From positions 124,001 through 188,000 of the forward strand of contig JADNRZ010000030.1 in assembly GCA_015501605.1 (NCBI GenBank): a stretch of DNA of 64,000 nucleotides. The letters are read 5' to 3'. The first letter of the stretch is position 1, and each line of letters begins with the position of its first letter. Positions 23,062 to 34,799 of this stretch are shown here, in pieces. Source of the DNA: Panaeolus papilionaceus (lineage: Eukaryota > Basidiomycota > Agaricomycetes > Agaricales). Position numbers and translations under genes: made by a program. The notes below the pieces were generated by a model. That model searched no databases. It saw only the letters and a program-made list of their open reading frames with translations, and was not told the origin of the DNA.

Positions 23062-23511
23062 TCAAATTGGACACACGACGTTATCTAAATGTGCTTCTTT
23101 CACAGCTAAGCGAGACACAACATGTCGCATTCCGAGTTCTCGTTTGTCATTGGAAACAATAACTTGAACAGCCTTGCGTCCACGCGTCCAGCGCATGGCC
23201 GAAACATCAAAGGCTTTATTCCTCCAGAGCCTTATCACGGATATGCACTCGAATCGCCCTTCCTTGTTGATTTGTACCATCCCATGACAAAACGCTGCGA
23301 ACATTCTGGTTACGTCGAGAGCGAAGGGCCGAAGATTTCCTCGCGCTTGTACAAAGGCTTCAACTCTATTCAGCTTCGAATCCATTAAAGTTAAAATTGC
23401 TTTCATAAAATGCTCTGTGAGTTTCGAGCTCAAAAAACGAAACGCGCGATAAAAGAAATTGGATGCGCTAACCACCGAATCATGCAACCCACGCCGACCT
23501 TTGGACGACAT
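23062..23511 (-). CDS. Hypothetical protein, 149 aa
   Basis: The single-exon ORF starts MSSKGRRGLHDSVVSASNFF and carries basic and aromatic residues throughout, with no signal peptide or clear membrane span. A TATA-like TATATAG lies about 120 bp upstream (near 23635) and a perfect palindrome at 23688-23717. No family is recognised and the opposite strand is partly open as well, so it may be chance. Confidence 0.35.
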   Translation of the reverse strand: MSSKGRRGLHDSVVSASNFFYRAFRFLSSKLTEHFMKAILTLMDSKLNRVEAFVQARGNLRPFALDVTRMFAAFCHGMVQINKEGRFECISVIRLWRNKAFDVSAMRWTRGRKAVQVIVSNDKRELGMRHVVSRLAVKEAHLDNVVCPI

Positions 23512-23687
23512 CGGAAAAGATCATCCCTGGAAACCGACACTGAGGTGTCGTAAACACTAATGAGACTCACGCAAATATGAACAAGAACAACGTATGGATT
23601 GTTCTGAGAATATGAGCGATAGGAATACGCGTATCTATATAGAAGATGAAAGATGAAAAGTGAAGTGAAAGAAGTGAAGTAGAGAGT

Positions 23688-23717
23688 GACACGCTCTTAT
23701 ATATGTGAGAGCGTGTC
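23688..23717. repeat. Perfect 10-bp palindrome around a TATATA loop
   Basis: GACACGCTCT and AGAGCGTGTC are exact reverse complements separated by TATATATGTG. It could be a regulator-binding site or a cruciform upstream of the 149-aa ORF. Confidence 0.5.
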
Positions 23718-23719
23718 GT

Positions 23720-26200
23720 CTGTGACTATCTGTGATAAGTAGGATTACAATCCCTTAATCTTACAAGTAATAATCATCACAAAAAATGAAAGAAAAAAGA
23801 TGCGATTGAATTCTGAGTTATCTACCTACAATACCTCTACGAAATAGTACATATGAGTGAATGTTCAGTCATTAGCTGCCAAAGGATCCCGGATTACCGC
23901 TCACCCTGTGTGTACTGGTGCCTACGGCGGGTTCCTTGCATGGGATGATGCGAAGCTCAATTTTTCCGTCATCTACGGCTGCATTTCCTCCCAAGCCGTA
24001 CGACAAATGCGTTGGAACCCCAGACTAGGCACACACAGGAGGAAGAAAGGTGGCCAGCTGCTAAGGTACCATGTTCGGCTCCGTTGGGGATGTAGTAGGC
24101 TCCTGATGCGGCATGAGCCTCGCACTCTCTATGAGTCTACTTGACCATGCTTGGGATGAAAAGGTCAACGTGAAGGTCACTTCCTGGGGTTACTATTGAG
24201 GGAGAATGTACACTAGCACTCAGCGGGTGCTGACACTTCAGAAGTGCGTGTGCAGACGCAGCGTCCACATCCCACACCTCCTTGGTAGGCCTATGCGCTT
24301 GAGAGACACGGTTCTCCATGGTGCTGCACCCCAGACAAATTCTACGCTGCAATTTGAAGTGGCTCATTCGTGCCCTTTCTGGTCCGCTTGTAACCCAACG
24401 GAGACCTCACAACAAATATATCAAAGTTGATTCTTCGAACGCGATCAGCACCTCAAAACGCCTGCGAAATCATCTCTCATGCACTGATGAATTGCCTGAA
24501 CGATGAGGGCTTTCAGGCAGTAGAGTTGCGGCCTGGATTTTCCCCTCGGGGCCGTGTAAGACTGGCGAACCATGTCTCAGTCCGAAGAACAGCGCTAGCT
24601 ATGATTCGAAGATGAAGAAGATGCTTGGGGCCACCGTAAGTATGTCTCATAGTGTTTGGATGAATGAAGGAAGTGCAGAGTGTGATGTCAAGTTCTGGGT
24701 GTGCCTTAGATAGCGATCATGCGATTGGATTCTGAGGTGAGGCGATCATTGGGGTTGGTCGATGACCTTGTCGATGATGTTAGGTAGGGTTCGATTGTTG
24801 AAAGATGTCGGCTAAGTACGGGGGGTGTTGAGGTTCAAATGATGTAGCTTCTTCTGCTGCGACTTGGGTCTCGATCTATACCTGTCGTCATAATAAAGGG
24901 TGATTTGTGCATGGCGAAGGAGTTGTTTAAGGTCACCTTTGACTTCAGGACTTTCTTTCATCAATCATTACGCAGTAACCCTATCTGTCGAATTGTATGC
25001 TACCTGAATTCGCGTCTCAGTGGTACTCAATCATGCTTTTCAGTTTGCATCATGGCACTAATGGGTCCTCCAAGCGCTTAATCGGTGTGTCCACGTTCGA
25101 AACATTGCAGGGTCGACTGTTATTACAATAGCTGGGGAAATCACTTGGGACTCAGAAGCCACTATCCGCCAAATCTTGATAAATACAACCCCGGAAGTGT
25201 AAGTTTGCTCTCGAAGACCCATCCTCGCAGCAACGAACAACCAGAGAAATTATAAGAAGTGTGTTCTGACATATCGCAGATAATGATTTATAGGATGGGA
25301 TAGAATAGGTTTTAGAGTTGAATGAGTGGTATTATTAAATAGAACGCGACTCTGCCCTCCACTCAAAGAGGCATCTTGTCTGAGCGTGGCGGTGATGTAG
25401 GCTGGTGGGTGCAGAGCGAGGGTGCTTGACGAGGTGAAAAACGACCGAACGCAGTCGTCTCTCAGACTCTTGACTTTGGTTGCAAGTTGAAACCATACTC
25501 TCGCGGTGGCACACTCATTCTAGCATGTTCTCCAGTGAGAGGGATTTTGGTACGATGGGTAATGAAAAATAAAGCCCTTGACCTACACTGCAACTAAAGA
25601 ATGAACTCTTTTTTTTGCTATTTGACGTAGTTAGGGCCTTCATTCGAATCCCTGGAGTCACGGTCAGGTCCCACCGAGCGCTTATGTGGCTCTTCCGAGT
25701 CCAGGCTCCATGCTCTTGGTCCGCTGCCTCCGACTGTACTCTGTACTCGCAGCAGGGGTTTTACACCCACACTATCATGCATGATCAACCAATGTCTACT
25801 CGTACATTTTACATGCATGCATTGACACTTAAACTCTACTTGCTAATATTTCGCTTCAAAAAGGAGGAGCTTCCGTGGATTCAATCTTCAGGTTGTCGTG
25901 CGTCGCAAAGTGTTGAATATGGTTCGTTATCGCTACCTCGCTGCCATTGGCGCCAGCTGGTGGTCATCATTGCTGTTTCGATGTTCAACGTTCAACTCAA
26001 GTTCGAATTGTAAACCAAGTCGATTTCCTTGTGGCATCAACTCTATTTCAACGCTTCATCTAATTCCGTAAAGTACTGTAACATGGATTTATATTCGAAA
26101 ACGTGGCTATGACGGCAGAAACGCAATATGTATGTAATGGAATAGAATTCAAATAGAATACATTCAGCTAGGCATCATTAAATTATGTGACAAAGGATCG
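23720..26200. other. Long gene-poor stretch
   Basis: Many ORFs of 60-130 codons overlap in several frames, none with a recognisable domain, good splice structure or compositional support. Two copies of the ATGCGATTGRATTCTGAG motif lie at 23800-23817 and 24719-24736. I would not call a gene here. Confidence 0.4.
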
Positions 26201-26209
26201 ACCTGTGTT

Positions 26210-27653
26210 TCATGAAGTCTCGTCAGCGGGTCCACCATCTTCCGTTGAAATGAATGTTGTCAATCGAAAGTCATCCTCATCGCAAAGCGTACTTTGCTGT
26301 GACGCTGCTGGGATCGCCAGACTGTGCATATTTTGGATAATACGACAGTTCTTTAACGAGTATTGATGATGATTATCTCCTGTGCCCTTCAATGATAGAC
26401 GACTGATAATGCTTACCAGGATTGATATGAGTGTTGTTGGACAGCTAAATGGGTATCAGTGCATGATTTGATGCGTTGCAAATAGGTGGGAAGTAGCTGG
26501 TACTCACACGTAATGGAAAAATGGATTGAAAAGTTTCAGGGCGATATCAAATGGCGCAGTGGCTGTTACTATGGCTGCATGTATAGGCACCAACGTTATC
26601 CGACGTGAGTCACATGCATTAGATAGTTGAATATGAATGTTTAACCCTCACCGAAAAGGATAACAAACACCCATGTACCCTCGTAGACTACAAGTCTGAC
26701 CACGGGGACGTGACCTTGTCCAACGTTTCTTTTCGCATATGCGGATACCCATAGTAGGCCATGAGCGACAATGAAACAGGTGCTGAATGTCCGTCATTGA
26801 GCTACCTGAACGTAAAAGAGAAGCAAGCGTACATGAACCCAGTCCCAATGACGACCGACGTGCCGTGAAAGAAAACGTTGCAGAGACCGTCGAAGGATTG
26901 TTGACGATTCGCAACCCAAAACCAGTTTAGGTAAGTTCCAAGAGTCCACGGGAATATTAGTGGCAAACCGAAAAGCAGTGATTTGGTCTGCTTTTGATGA
27001 AGTGCGTAGACTGCGCAATTAAAAATTGGATGAGACACATGCCTTCGGAGCAACGAAGTGAATAAGACGTACCCCGCAAGAAAAGTATGATATCGAGACA
27101 TACTGTCATCACGGTACATTGTGTCGATAGCAGGGTGTACCAAAAGGCACAACGTGTAGTGCTCACGCCATAAGGTGAACGTCCAAGAACAGTATGAATT
27201 AAACTATAGTGGACGCTGGAGGACACAGGGTATTGTCGGGTATGATTTGGAGTGAAGCACAGATATCTACCCACATTTTCCCAGTGATTTCCATGTATCG
27301 TGACACCACGAACGCAACTTTCGATGCAGTGACTGGCCGTCTGTAGGATCAAATTCAACCATAGCTCAAGACTGAAGCATTAAAGAAACGAGACAACGTA
27401 CCTCCATATATAGGTAAACTCGAAGCGACAGGTTCTTATATATTCAAAAACCAATATACAGATCGCAACCACTGACGACAACCAGAGCAATAAGTATGCT
27501 TCATAGCAGCTTTAATATGTAGAGGGAAAGCACACAGGACGAGAGATGGCGCAGCTGGAAATCTGAGGAGCTCACAAAAAATTCAGACCCGATTATTGAA
27601 GTCTGGGCTCTATGGAAAGGCAAAGTGTCCTGGAGATGAGGGAAGTGCGACAT
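26210..27653 (-). CDS. Multi-pass membrane protein, paralogue 1 (DUF6533-like)
   Basis: The gene is broken by several short introns. It starts MSHFPHLQD and runs SDFQLRHLSS; the first helix reads VVAICILVFEYIRTCRFEF and is followed by TYIWR, PVTASKVAFVVSRYMEITGK and HYSLIHTVLGRSPYGVSTTR. Next comes a hydrophobic CAFWYTLLSTQCTVMTVCLD segment. The end is RIIQNMHSLAI...CDEDDFRLTTFIST. Several hydrophobic spans imply a heptahelical-type protein of the large basidiomycete DUF6533-like group; its ligand and role are unknown. It is closest to paralogue 3: even the upstream DNA and the TATA position (about 144 bp before the start) agree. Exact exon borders were not all fixed. Confidence 0.65.
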
Positions 27654-27796
27654 AAATCAAGACAGCTTCTGAGGAAGAAAAAGATGGTAAAGATGGCGTC
27701 CGTGTGGTCGCTTTTGCATGATGGTCGTAAGGGCCATCCTAGATCGTGAAACCTCCAGAAAATAGGGTGTATGACAATACAAGCATACAAATATTG

Positions 27797-27806
27797 ATTA
27801 TAAATA
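27797..27806 (-). promoter_or_regulatory. TATA-like box of paralogue 1
   Basis: TATTTATAAT (minus strand) lies about 144 bp upstream of the ATG at 27653. Paralogue 3 has CCTTTATAAG at the same distance, and both are preceded by a similar CTTGGCT...GAATA.T.CCC block, so the promoter was duplicated with the gene. Confidence 0.5.
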
Positions 27807-28555
27807 TGGAGTTTGGCGCGACATCAGGGGAGTATTCCCACAGTAAGCCAAGAGGGAGTCTAACATTCTCAATAATCAAGTAACCCTGGATAGGGAAGAG
27901 ACAGGGTGCGTCACATTGGACCCGAGATCATTCATCGCGCAGTTTAGGTGTGAGTGAGTACCAGAATCGATTCATGGAGTCAATATACATGAAGTCTCAT
28001 AAGTATCCGAGGGAATCTATCATAATTATAAGATGCGAACCACCAGCTCAAAATCCGCGTGTTGGAATAGGTTGGGGGAGATGATTGAAGAGGCCGACTC
28101 GAATTCTTCGATGAAACGTGGTAAGGCACACCCACAATCAGTAATACCCAGTTGGGGTTTCAATACATTCGGTAACTTCGGTGACGACCGATTCTCGAAC
28201 ATATGGATGTCTACGTTGTTTTGTCAAGTGCTCAGAGTCAAATCGAATGGACAACTCGAGATCACGCAGGTTTCTTGCTGCTGTAAATAAACTACCAACA
28301 CAGTTCTTGCGCCTTACTGACGCAACGCAAAACGTGGTCATGACATTTATAATTGGAACATAAATTAGCGCTCGATAGGTAAGTTGCGCTCCGGCATATA
28401 GATAGTGTATGATTTAGAGGTGCAGACGTGTATTGAGTGACCTGCAACGGAATGGCGATCCAAAGAGGTATCTGTATCAAACGTTTATTGAAGTAAATCC
28501 ACAAAAATCAAAAGAATTACCTTTATATTAGTTTGGTCACAGTAATTAAGCAGCA

Positions 28556-29939
28556 TGGCTGTCCGTGTCCGTTCCAATCTCGTTTGAAATAATGGTTGTC
28601 AATCGAAAAGCATCGTCGTCGCACAAGGAACGCCCCCGGGTGTTCGATGCCGCGTCAATCGCTAGACGATGCATGTTCCGAATGATGCGACAGGTCTAAA
28701 GAAATAATTCATGAAGATTCACAGGTCAGATAAAAGCAGATGATACTACACACCAAGATTGAGATAAGGGTCGAAGGAACGCTAGACACGAATGGTGTAA
28801 GGCAAGATAAGGCGAGGTAGAATGGGTGACGGGGGTACTCACACAAAGTGGATGAAGGGGTTTAACACATCTAAAGCGACATCCATGGGGATGCTCGCTG
28901 TGACGATTCCTAATCACAACGTGAGTCCCTCCTGGATCAGGTAAATCACGGAGAAGTCATATAATAGTCACGTACCGAACATGATAATGAAAACCCACGC
29001 GCCTTCAGTAACCACCAGTCTTACAACTGGCACATGGCCATGTCCAACATTCCTCTTCCTGTACACACACAACCATAGTAGGCCGTGTGCAACGATGAAA
29101 GATATGCTAACAGCACGAAACGAATAGCGTCAGAGTTATTAGCAATCCTAGATGACAATAAATACCCTATAGCAATTCCGACGTTTTTTGTCTGCCCACG
29201 GAAGTATGCGCTACAGGTACTATCGAATGATTGTTCGGGATGCCTCAACAGATATGACGCATCGTACAATGCAAGAATAGCGGGAACCGCCAGAGGAGGC
29301 GCCAAGAGGAGCGTGATAGGTTTCTGTTGATATAATGCGTATGCTGCGTGATTGAATGAACCCCGACATTTGGTTAGTTGACCTTGAAGGTTCCTCTAAG
29401 GTGTAAAGAGTTCAAAACCAGGTTTCCGTACCTCGTAAGACTAGGATGATATCCAATGCCGTTACCATGGCGGTGCACAGGGTGTATAAGAAAGTGTACC
29501 ATATCGCACATAGCTGAGGATTTACGCCTTGTCGAGAGCGACCAAGTATCAGATGAATCAAGCAGTAATGCGCTCTGTTGTTGCAGTTTGTAATGGGTTT
29601 GCAGCTGACAATTGAAGATACTCACATCTTTCCTATGATCTCGATGTACCTCGATACTACGAATGCAACTTTGTATGTATTGATCGGGCGTCTGTTGAGT
29701 AGAGCTTAACAATAAGCTAATGTCAGGGATTAAACAAACAAAAATGGGGGCTTACTTCCAGATGTATGTAAATTCAAAACGACAAGTCCATATATAATCA
29801 CCAACCAATGCACAAATCGCAAGCACTAGTTGCAGAACCTTTTAGTATTCCCTCTTTGCATTAAGGAGATAAACATACGAGCTGGGATATGACGTATCTG
29901 AAAGTCAACAGTGCTCACCGTGTATTCTGGGAAAGCCAT
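28556..29939 (-). CDS. Multi-pass membrane protein, paralogue 2 (DUF6533-like)
   Basis: It starts MAFPEYTVSTVDFQIRHIPA. A 53-bp intron (GTATGT...ACTAG) leads to LLAICALVGDYIWTCRFEF, then TYIWK, RPINTYKVAFVVSRYIEIIG, HYCLIHLILGRSRQGVNPQL and CAIWYTFLYTLCTAMVTALD. The end is RIIRNMHRLAIDAAS, then CDDDAFRLTTIIS. The hydrophobic segments and conserved CRFEFTYIW and FRLTT boxes match the other copies. It pairs with paralogue 4 rather than with its neighbours 1 and 3. No stop inside the exons I could follow; membrane role unknown. Confidence 0.65.
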
Positions 29940-30185
29940 CGTCCGACGACCACTGGCTGGATGAGGTCCGGCGTTATGTATGGGCTCTGGAGTGAAAGAA
30001 GGAAGAAAAGGACAAGGGAGCTCTGCTACTCTGTGCAAAAACACTTCTAACGCTGTCGCACAGGGTCAAGCAGACTTGTCCATATCAGCCCAAGGGACTG
30101 TCTCTCCATTGAAAACACTCAGGAGCCCGGCGTCCGCTGATCCGAATGCAGTCCGAATCAGCACCCAGGACATTGGAACGACACT

Positions 30186-30474
30186 TTAAAAATGAAAAGG
30201 TAGCCCTGGAAGTCCACACCTTGTCCGATGCCCCTCGACGCATGCGCGACGTCGTTGGGTAGTCAATTCCCTGACAACCATTGAATTTGAGGGTAATGTT
30301 ATGTGGTATGTATGTTCAAAATGACCACATACCGTGACTCGATCGCGTGGTTTTATCGGCGATGGGCCGACGATTCGATGCCCCAGCATTCTAAGTGAAC
30401 CTTGTTTGTTCGATCCGTTCCTTCTCGGAACCGGTTGGCCTCTAATCGTTGGGACCTTGGGTACACACACTGGT
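30186..30474. repeat. Duplicated upstream flank of paralogue 2
   Basis: This stretch resembles 50084-50311, upstream of paralogue 4. Translated on the minus strand both read VREL.TQ.RR.CVE, and the nearer flanks also align (GTGAAAGAAGGAAGAA at both). It shows that the duplication that made copies 2 and 4 took along several hundred bases of 5' DNA. I cannot say whether it encodes anything. Confidence 0.45.
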
Positions 30475-30509
30475 TTAAATTTAAATACTAAATACGTAGT
30501 CCCAGACAC

Positions 30510-31944
30510 TTATTCAGCCCCACTCATCCCACCGCTCTCAGTTGTAAGAAATGTTGTCAATCGAAACTCGTCCTCGTCGCATTGTGTGCTTTCCTCCTCC
30601 GCTCTGGTGACCCCTAGACTGTGCATATTTTGGATAATGCGACAGGTCTTGGAAGGGAAGTACTTATGTTAGTAGCTCTAAATTTAAAATACTGACGGTT
30701 GATGTTACTTACCAAGATCGATACGAGTGTTGGTGGACAACTAGACGTAGACTGGTGAGGTAAAATAGTGTGCGGAGGTTGTGGGTACTCACACAAAGTG
30801 GTAAAATGGATTGAAAACTTTGAGGGCAACATCAGCTGGCGCGGTTGCTGCAACGATAGCTGAAGCAATGGGAGATATGTATCTTGCGTGAATTGTAGTT
30901 AAAATAGTCATTGAAGTGTTAATCTTCACCAAAAAGGATGACAAACACCCAGGTACCCTCGTGAACAACTAGTCTGACCACTGGTACCTGACCTTGTCCA
31001 ACATTTCTCTTCAAATATGCGGACACGCAAAGTAGAACATGAGAGATAATGAAGCAAATGCTAGATATTTCGGGTGTTGCGTTAGATTCTTCAATGTCGA
31101 GGAGCGTGAACTGCACCTGAAGGAAAGTATGAGGATAGCCGAGACCCCATAAAAGGAAACGTTGCAAAGGCCGTCAAAGGAATGTCGTCGATTCACGACC
31201 CAGACCCAGTTGAGATATGTTCCTATAATCCACGGAGCTAGTAACGGTAAGCCAAGAAGAAGTGATGTAGGCTTCTTGCGATAGAGTGCATAGACTTCCC
31301 AGAGAAGAATTAGTCGCGATACCTTGCTTCTAATGATAAAAATACAGTGGACGGACCTCGCAAGAACAAAATGGTATCAAGGGATATCATCATGACTGTG
31401 CACTGTGTGGATAGAAGGGTGTACCAAGCAGCACAACGAGTAGGGCTCACGCCAGACGGCGAGCGTCCCAGAACAACATGAATTAAACAATAGTGAACGC
31501 TGGTGGGCACATGCTCGTCAGGACGACTCAATCGTGTTCATGAAGAAAACTGCTTACACCTTCCCGATTAACTCAATGTATCGCGACACAACGAACGCAA
31601 CCTTGGGTGCAGTGACTGGCCGTCTATGATAGGAAGTCCAACCAATGTCATAAAGCTCAAGGTGAGTAGGACAGCAGGAAGATGATGTACCTCCAAATAT
31701 AGGTAAACTCGAAGCGACAAGTCCCCATATACTCAAGAACCAAAAGACACATCGCGACCACTGTAGTGGGCAAGGATAATAAGCAAACTTCATCAAAGCC
31801 TTAACCTGCAAGGGAAAGCACACATGAAGAGTAATGGCGCAGTTGAAAGTCTGAGGACCTCACAGAAAACTCTGAACCGACCACTGCATTGTGAGTTTGG
31901 GCAAGAGGAGCGACCAGGTTCTGGAGCTGAGGGAGGTGCGACAT
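30510..31944 (-). CDS. Multi-pass membrane protein, paralogue 3 (DUF6533-like)
   Basis: It starts MSHLPQLQNLVAPLAQ and runs SSDFQLRHYSS. After an intron the first helix is VVAMCLLVLEYMGTCRFEF, followed by TYIWR, PVTAPKVAFVVSRYIELIGK, HYCLIHVVLGRSPSGVSPTR and CAAWYTLLSTQCTVMMISLD. The C-terminus is RIIQNMHSLGV, then CDEDEFRLTTFLTTE and GGMSGAE. Structure and boxes match paralogue 1. A TATA-like box lies at 32088-32097. The block just downstream (30470-30510) is also found beside the truncated copy at 47.6 kb, showing that the two share a history. Confidence 0.65.
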
Positions 31945-31949
31945 GGTTC

Positions 31950-32875
31950 AAGACAACTCCTAAACGAGACTAGCATGGTCAGTGATGTGCGCTGACTTTA
32001 AGGGACGTGCTAGCTCGTGAAACATCGAGCAATTAAGTTGGGGATGACAACAGAAGCAGAATGACAACCGTCGCTCTTGGCATGTCCCTTATAAAGGTGG
32101 GGTCTGATAGGGATCTGAAATGATGGGAAGAATATTCTCACAGGGAGAGCCAAGTTGCACCTTAATTTCTAGGAACAAGTGACACAATGAGCAACTCGGC
32201 GACATGGTTATCTGACTGGGAGCATTGCGTGTTGAATCTGTCTCAAATAGCCAAACCTACCCTTCGCCGCCTTCGAAGCTTGTTGCATCAAGCGCTCACA
32301 ACGACAAAATGATGGGTCCGTGGGATTTTTGACAACAAATTGGAAGCATACGCTTGACGTGGATAGACAACTGCCGTACACCAAGAATAACGGAATCCTT
32401 GGTCCAACCTCGCAACAACATGGGTCAGAGTTTGGTTCGATTACAGTCTACTACGTGGTTATCTAATGACCAGACGTCGCTTTAAGAAAATACGAGTGTA
32501 TCACGCCGGCTCAATACATCTAGGGAGGTAGGCTACTTATATAACGAAGTAATGGTTCATTTACCTATTGTTTTTCGAAGAAGAGCATAGCGGAAGTGCG
32601 TGTTTTCAAGCTGACGCGATGCATATTCAGACAAATTTGGAAATTCATTCCTTTTTCAGAAGTGCCCTTGAGAGTCCATCTATAGGTCTCAGATCTCATC
32701 TGTCATCACTTCGGTCCTATCTCGACCAAGTTCGCATCGAAGACACTCGCAGTGCATATTATCGCTTCAGCCATGACCCCGTGTTAACATATTGATTGTG
32801 AGACTAGCGGCAAATCGAGGGTCGAGACTCAGATTTTTCTACAACACAGACGAAATCAATTGCCGTCCTAAGTTA
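31950..32875. other. Intergenic
   Basis: This is the promoter region of paralogue 3, followed by DNA with only short ORFs (75 and 65 codons near 32.6-32.9 kb) and no recognised domain. Confidence 0.4.
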
Positions 32876-33288
32876 CATCAGCAAACTGTCCATTCACATT
32901 TGAGGTTTCATGCGTTTTTTAGGATTTTTTGGTTTTCAAAAACCTCTAAACTCATAAAACCATTTAAACTCTTAAAACCTACCACATAAATCAATAGCAG
33001 GTAATTTTAGCGATTTTGTATTGAATATGACTACTTTAGCGACTAGATTTTAATTATACCACCCATCTTGCCCGTAATTTAGATTTATTTTGTAGATATT
33101 TTTTATGAGTTTCCGGGTTTTCTGGAGGTTTTAGGGGTTTTGACTTAGATTAAAATATTTAGGCTAGAGATGGTTTTTAGAAAAACATACATGGGTTTTT
33201 AGGTTTCGGGTTTTTACGGTTTTTTCTATTTCTAAGCGGTTTTCATTATTTTAAAAACCGAAAAATGTGAACGGACGAGTTCCTGATG
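32876..33288. mobile_element. MITE-like element, 413 bp, T-rich with inverted ends
   Basis: The left end CATCAGCAAACTGTCCATTC and the reverse-complemented right end CATCAGGAACTCGTCCGTTC are clearly related; both continue ACATTT and then a GGTTT-rich run. The inside consists of many TTTTAGG/GGTTTTT pieces on one side and AAAACC on the other, able to fold on itself. The flanks CTAAGTTA and CTAGTAAG may be an eroded 8-bp target duplication. It shares the outermost CATCAG(G/C)AA with the element in the GMC pseudogene. Confidence 0.6.
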
Positions 33289-33529
33289 CTAGTAAGCCGT
33301 ATGATCGGTCGCAGAGAGGGGCAGTGACCTTAGTGAAGAAGGCTACCTCGGTTTTTCTATATTTACAGTATCTCGAAGGGACACAAAGGATTAACAGAGA
33401 CATTTGAAGACCGAATCGAGCGGCTCACGTCCACAAACCACGGCGTTATGTGAGTTCCCTTTAAGCCTTTAACTCATATCTTTTGAGTTACCATTGATAC
33501 TGACTAGCTTTGGATTTTGACTACGGACC

Positions 33530-33830
33530 ACGCCTCCACCCGCACACAACCGCGAGGCGGCGAGGGCAAAGCGTATGTGCTGGGATGTCAGCAACGACTG
33601 ACAGCGCAGTATTCGATGCTGCCACTCTGCCCTGGGCCATTGGAACGGACTCCGATGAATTGCCCACGAGCGATGTACATTATTTGCTCTATCCAGCAAC
33701 GACTTCGTAGCGCAGTATTCGGCACTGTTACTGTGCCCTGAATCTTTTGAAATGTTACCGACTCCAGATGCCACTGATGGATGGATACCAGCAATGATTT
33801 CGCGACGAAGTATTCGTATTGTTTCAGCAA
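33530..33830 (+). repeat. Decayed copies of the last exon of the Ser-rich gene
   Basis: Three stretches on the plus strand resemble the final exon at 33954-34130 of the opposite strand. The first (about 33560-33650) keeps REGKAYVLG...AQYSMLPLCPGPLE with one frame change. The second (33690-33750) reads SNDFVAQYSALLLCPESFE. The third (33790-33830) keeps SNDFATKYS. They appear as a small inverted and tandem duplication cluster of one exon. Confidence 0.6.
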
Positions 33831-33953
33831 AGTCTCATGATCACACGTCTGACATGGTAAAATGAGTGTAACATATCAATTGTTGAACTATGCAGTACAT
33901 CTGGGCTACTCACTATAATACAATACATTTACATCCGCCAAACCATTGAAAAA

Positions 33954-34772
33954 TTAAAGTAAATAATACACATCGCTGGCGAGCCACTCGTCACCACCTG
34001 CGGGACTTGTTTCCAGCGGCCCAGGGCACAGCGGCAGGGTCGAATATTGAGCTGCGAAGTCGTTACTGGCGTCCCAACACATACGCCTTGCCCTCGCGGC
34101 CTCACGGACGTGGGGTGGTGGAGGAGTCGTCTATAGCAGAAATTAAAAGGATAATCAGTATCAGAAGTAACGGCGAAATATGAGTTAAAAGGCACTCACA
34201 TAACTTCGTGGTCGGTGACCGGTGAGTTGTTCGATTTGGTCCTCGAACGTCTTTTTCTTTGAGACACTCTGACAATCAGGTGCAGAATGTCCTGGGGTAG
34301 TCTTCTTCGCTGAGGCTACAGCCTCCCTCTCTGGCCGATCATACGGCTTACTGTTATACTTTCTAGAAGTTCTAGGGCTTCCTGCGACAACATGGTGGGG
34401 ATCCTTGGGTCGTCGGGAAGCAGTTGGCGCAGTTCGATGAGAGCGTGAAGGCATCGCGGACGTGGGGGAGGGCAACGCAGCATGTCTGGGCTTGGGCAGT
34501 GAGGATGACGCGTATTTTGGGGATTGACTCGTGTTTGAAGACGATAATGAGTCTAGTGACTTTGCCGTGGGAGGGGATAAAGAACTGGACGATTGTGCGA
34601 TTGATGGAGTCGAGGAGCTTGTGAAAGACGAGAAAGATGACAATGTAGACGTTGATGTTGTTGACGATGGTGATTCTGAGCCCGAGAGCTCGATGTCTGT
34701 GTCTGTCTGGAGACGCTGAAGTGTTGGGCGAGAAGAAGGCATCCTCATCGTAGATCTGGTCAAGGGGGACAA
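33954..34772 (-). CDS. Small Ser/Thr-rich protein, 249 aa, two exons
   Basis: Exons 34772-34200 and 34130-33954 join at phase 0 across a 69-bp intron (GTGAGT...GCTATAG). The first exon is Ser/Thr/Pro-rich and disordered, ending FEDQIEQLTGHRPRSY; the second supplies a compact conserved-looking end, HVREAARARRMCWDASNDFA, then AQYSTLPLCPGPLE and DEWLASDVYYLL. No signal peptide or membrane span is visible. I do not recognise the family. Duplicate, frame-broken forms of the second exon lie just downstream, which suggests that the exon really is a unit and has been copied locally. Confidence 0.65.
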
Positions 34773-34799
34773 GTGAAGAGAGCAATTATCTGTGTGGGT

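Noticed and set aside
25615..26013. Plus-strand 132-codon ORF
   Set aside because: No domain, no promoter-like context and no splice support in a gene-poor stretch.
33100..33240. TTTTAGGGGTTTT pieces as an internal telomere repeat
   Set aside because: The units are irregular and not TTAGGG tandems; they belong to the T-rich inverted-repeat element.
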